6,292 bases of DNA. Origin: Bacteroidales bacterium UBA1410 (GTDB lineage: Bacteria > Bacteroidota > Bacteroidia > Bacteroidales > Dysgonomonadaceae). Position 1 is the first letter of the stretch, and each line of letters opens with the position of its first letter. Shown here piece after piece: positions 4,771-6,292 of the stretch. The stretch spans positions 689 through 6,980 of the forward strand of contig DBPW01000006.1 of NCBI GenBank assembly GCA_002305015.1. Direction: 5' to 3'. The notes under the pieces were generated by a model. The model was not told the DNA's origin. It was given only the letters and a program-made list of their open reading frames with translations, and did not search any database. Position numbers and translations under genes: made by a program.

Positions 4771-6093
4771 GTGTATTCGAATAAACGAATTATCAGAATC
4801 AGTACTCCGCTTTTATTAAGCCTACTTGCACAAAACGTTTTGCAGGTAATCGATACGGCATTTCTTGGTCGTGTAGGGGAGGTGGAGTTGGGTGCCTCGG
4901 CATTGGCAGGGGTGCTCTATATTGCCATTTTTACACTCGGATTTGGGTTCAGCATGGGAAGTCAGATCCTCATAGGACGCCGCAATGGCGAACAAAATTA
5001 TCGACAAATTGGCGAAATCGTTATTCAGGGAATCGTGTTTTTAAGCATGCTTGCGGCGATATTGGTTCCGTTGATGAGTGTTGCTTCCCGTCATTGGTTC
5101 CCTTCGCTTTTCGAGTCGAAACGCATTGCCGGTGCGGTTACCGAATATCTCGACTGGAGAATTTTCGGGATCTTTTTTGCTTTTGCCAATGCCATGTTTC
5201 GTGCTTTTTTCGTGGGAATAGCACAAACCAAAGTGTTAACCTGGAATGCAATTGTAATGACGCTCGTGAACATTGTATTCGATTATGCACTCATCTTCGG
5301 AAATTTCGGCATGCCCAAAATGGGGATTGGTGGCGCGGCGCTTGCATCGGTAATTGCCGAAATTGCATCGATGTTGTTTTTCGCTATCTATCTCATGAAA
5401 AACATCGATTTCAAAAAATACGGGTTCAACATCATCCGTTTTCGTTGGCCTGTGATGAAACGCATTCTCGATATTTCCATTTTCATGATGATTCAGAATG
5501 TCGTTTCTATCGGGACGTGGATGTTGTTTTTCCTTTTCATTGAAAACTATTTGGGAGAACGACCTTTGGCAGTCGCCAATATTGTCCGGAGTTTTTATAT
5601 GATTCTCACTATCCCTGCAAATGCACTGTCGGCTACTACCAATACCTTGGTCAGCAATACGATAGGGGCGGGACGTAAAGATGCGGTGCTCTCGCTTGTA
5701 AAACGTATTTGCCTGATGAGCTTTTCGATAATTGTTGTTGTAGCTCTCTGCGTAGCAATATTCCCCCAAGCCGTCATTGCAATTTATACCAACGATCCCT
5801 CGCTCATCGGCGATACGGTGTTGCCGCTTTATGTATTGCTTTCGGCACTGCCTTTCTATAGTGTGGGCGGCACGTTGTTTAGCGCGGTTTCGGGTACGGG
5901 TAATACGCGTACGGCATTGGTTTTCGAATTGATAACAATGGTTTTTTATGTTTCGTACATGTGGTTCGTCATCGTGCATCTGCGCTCTTCCGTTGCAATT
6001 GCCTGGACTACCGAACATCTGTATTGGATTTTTCTGCTGATTATGTCATCCCTTTACTTAAGAAGCGGAAAATGGAAAAACAGACAGATTTGA
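4771..6093 (+). CDS. MATE-family multidrug/Na+ (or H+) antiporter
   Basis: With a GTG start at 4771 the protein has 440 residues, the usual MATE length, and about twelve hydrophobic segments. It expels cationic drugs or metabolites across the inner membrane in exchange for cations; the substrate cannot be told. Family marks are the first helix with QNVLQVIDTAFLGRVGEVEL (21-40), GASALAG (41-47), GIAQTKV (149-155), the block NIVFDYALIFGNFGMPKMGI (167-186) followed by GGAA, and a late AVSGTGNTRTAL corresponding to the family GxGxT/DR motif in the second half. An upstream TTG (4732) keeps the frame open, but it lies inside the terminator loop and would add 13 residues not expected for the family, whereas starting MYSNKRIIRIS fits the short N-terminus of Bacteroidales relatives as I recall them. 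No Shine-Dalgarno is present. Expression seems to depend on read-through of the terminator at 4721-4757 or on an undetected internal promoter. Confidence 0.9.
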   Translation: MYSNKRIIRISTPLLLSLLAQNVLQVIDTAFLGRVGEVELGASALAGVLYIAIFTLGFGFSMGSQILIGRRNGEQNYRQIGEIVIQGIVFLSMLAAILVPLMSVASRHWFPSLFESKRIAGAVTEYLDWRIFGIFFAFANAMFRAFFVGIAQTKVLTWNAIVMTLVNIVFDYALIFGNFGMPKMGIGGAALASVIAEIASMLFFAIYLMKNIDFKKYGFNIIRFRWPVMKRILDISIFMMIQNVVSIGTWMLFFLFIENYLGERPLAVANIVRSFYMILTIPANALSATTNTLVSNTIGAGRKDAVLSLVKRICLMSFSIIVVVALCVAIFPQAVIAIYTNDPSLIGDTVLPLYVLLSALPFYSVGGTLFSAVSGTGNTRTALVFELITMVFYVSYMWFVIVHLRSSVAIAWTTEHLYWIFLLIMSSLYLRSGKWKNRQI

Positions 6094-6132
6094 AGAAAAC
6101 GCTTAACAGATAAATTCCGCTTTCAAAAAATT

Positions 6133-6164
6133 GGTTTCAGGGCCGACAACAAAGCCTGAAAGCC
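6133..6164. repeat. Hairpin downstream of the MATE gene
   Basis: TTTCAGG (6135-6141) pairs with CCTGAAA (6155-6161), extended by GG/CC (6133-6134 with 6163-6164) past a bulged G, around a 13-nt loop. GCCG in the loop (6142-6145) can pair with CGGC at 6171-6174, a possible pseudoknot. A second hairpin follows at 6174-6192 (CGTAGC with GCTATG, 7-nt loop). There is no T-tract, so these are not clear terminators. Confidence 0.45.
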
Positions 6165-6241
6165 TGAGTACGGCGTAGCATCTTTCGCTATGTTGGAAGA
6201 AAATTCCTGACTTGATTCCCTTGCATTCATAAATATGTAAT

Positions 6242-6271
6242 GGGAACGAAGCATTTCGTTAAAACCCTTTT
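6242..6271 (+). terminator. Possible terminator near the right edge
   Basis: AACGAA (6245-6250) pairs with TTCGTT (6255-6260) over a GCAT loop, and GGG (6242-6244) with CCC (6265-6267) past four bulged A residues, followed by TTTT (6268-6271). It is far (about 150 nt) from the MATE stop, so it may end that transcript or a separate small RNA from 6094-6241, which holds no convincing gene. Confidence 0.4.
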
Positions 6272-6292
6272 AGTCAAGAAAAATTCGATTTA

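Noticed and set aside
5094..5543. Plus-strand 149-codon frame inside the MATE gene
   Set aside because: Cys/His/Arg-rich shadow of the exporter in another frame, with no recognisable domain.
5236..6018. Long minus-strand open frame (260 codons) inside the MATE gene
   Set aside because: Composition (rich in Arg, His, Asn, Cys) and full overlap with a clear MATE gene show it is an antisense shadow.
1..6292. CRISPR array, tRNA, rRNA or complete insertion sequence
   Set aside because: No regularly spaced repeats, tRNA cloverleaf, rRNA signature or transposase with terminal inverted repeats was found on either strand.

Overview
The window looks like a chromosomal segment from a Bacteroidota genome, most likely order Bacteroidales. 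The evidence is (i) several near-perfect matches to the Bacteroidota housekeeping promoter (TTTG about 19 bp upstream of TAnnTTTG), (ii) almost no Shine-Dalgarno sequences before the genes, and (iii) typical families: a BlaI-like repressor paired with an M56 peptidase carrying a TonB C-terminal domain, an AAA_14/DUF4143 ATPase, a P5-like phage structural protein, and a MATE exporter whose N-terminal residues look like the Bacteroidales branch of that family. No species can be named from this sequence alone.

Layout. Positions 1-299 hold no convincing gene; they contain two short direct repeats and a promoter overlapped by a 17-bp inverted repeat. Positions 300-2063 form a two-gene operon (BlaI-type repressor, then M56/TonB sensor protease) closed by a strong intrinsic terminator at 2081-2129. 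A lone minus-strand phage-like gene (2289-2699) follows, with its own Shine-Dalgarno and a weak terminator. About 380 bp (2700-3083) carry no confident gene, and end in a promoter/operator array built from three TTCGAGT elements that leads into the AAA ATPase gene (3084-4355). After a 200-bp spacer, a promoter at 4546-4553 starts a roughly 200-nt structured RNA ending in a perfect 10-bp terminator hairpin (4721-4757). The MATE exporter begins only 13 nt after that terminator (GTG at 4771) and runs to 6093. The last 200 bp hold hairpins but no convincing gene.

How the parts work together. The BlaI/M56 pair is a self-contained signal-transduction unit: the membrane protease senses an envelope signal and relieves repression by the BlaI-like protein, which probably binds the palindrome in its own promoter. 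No beta-lactamase or other obvious target is present, so the regulated genes are either the pair itself or lie elsewhere. The P5-like gene and the ATPase look like independent accessory insertions. The most interesting item is the structured RNA ahead of the exporter. It is either a free-standing small RNA (a Bacteroidales-1 or 6S-type RNA are candidates) or a terminator-controlled leader (riboswitch-like) of the MATE gene; the sequence alone does not decide between them.
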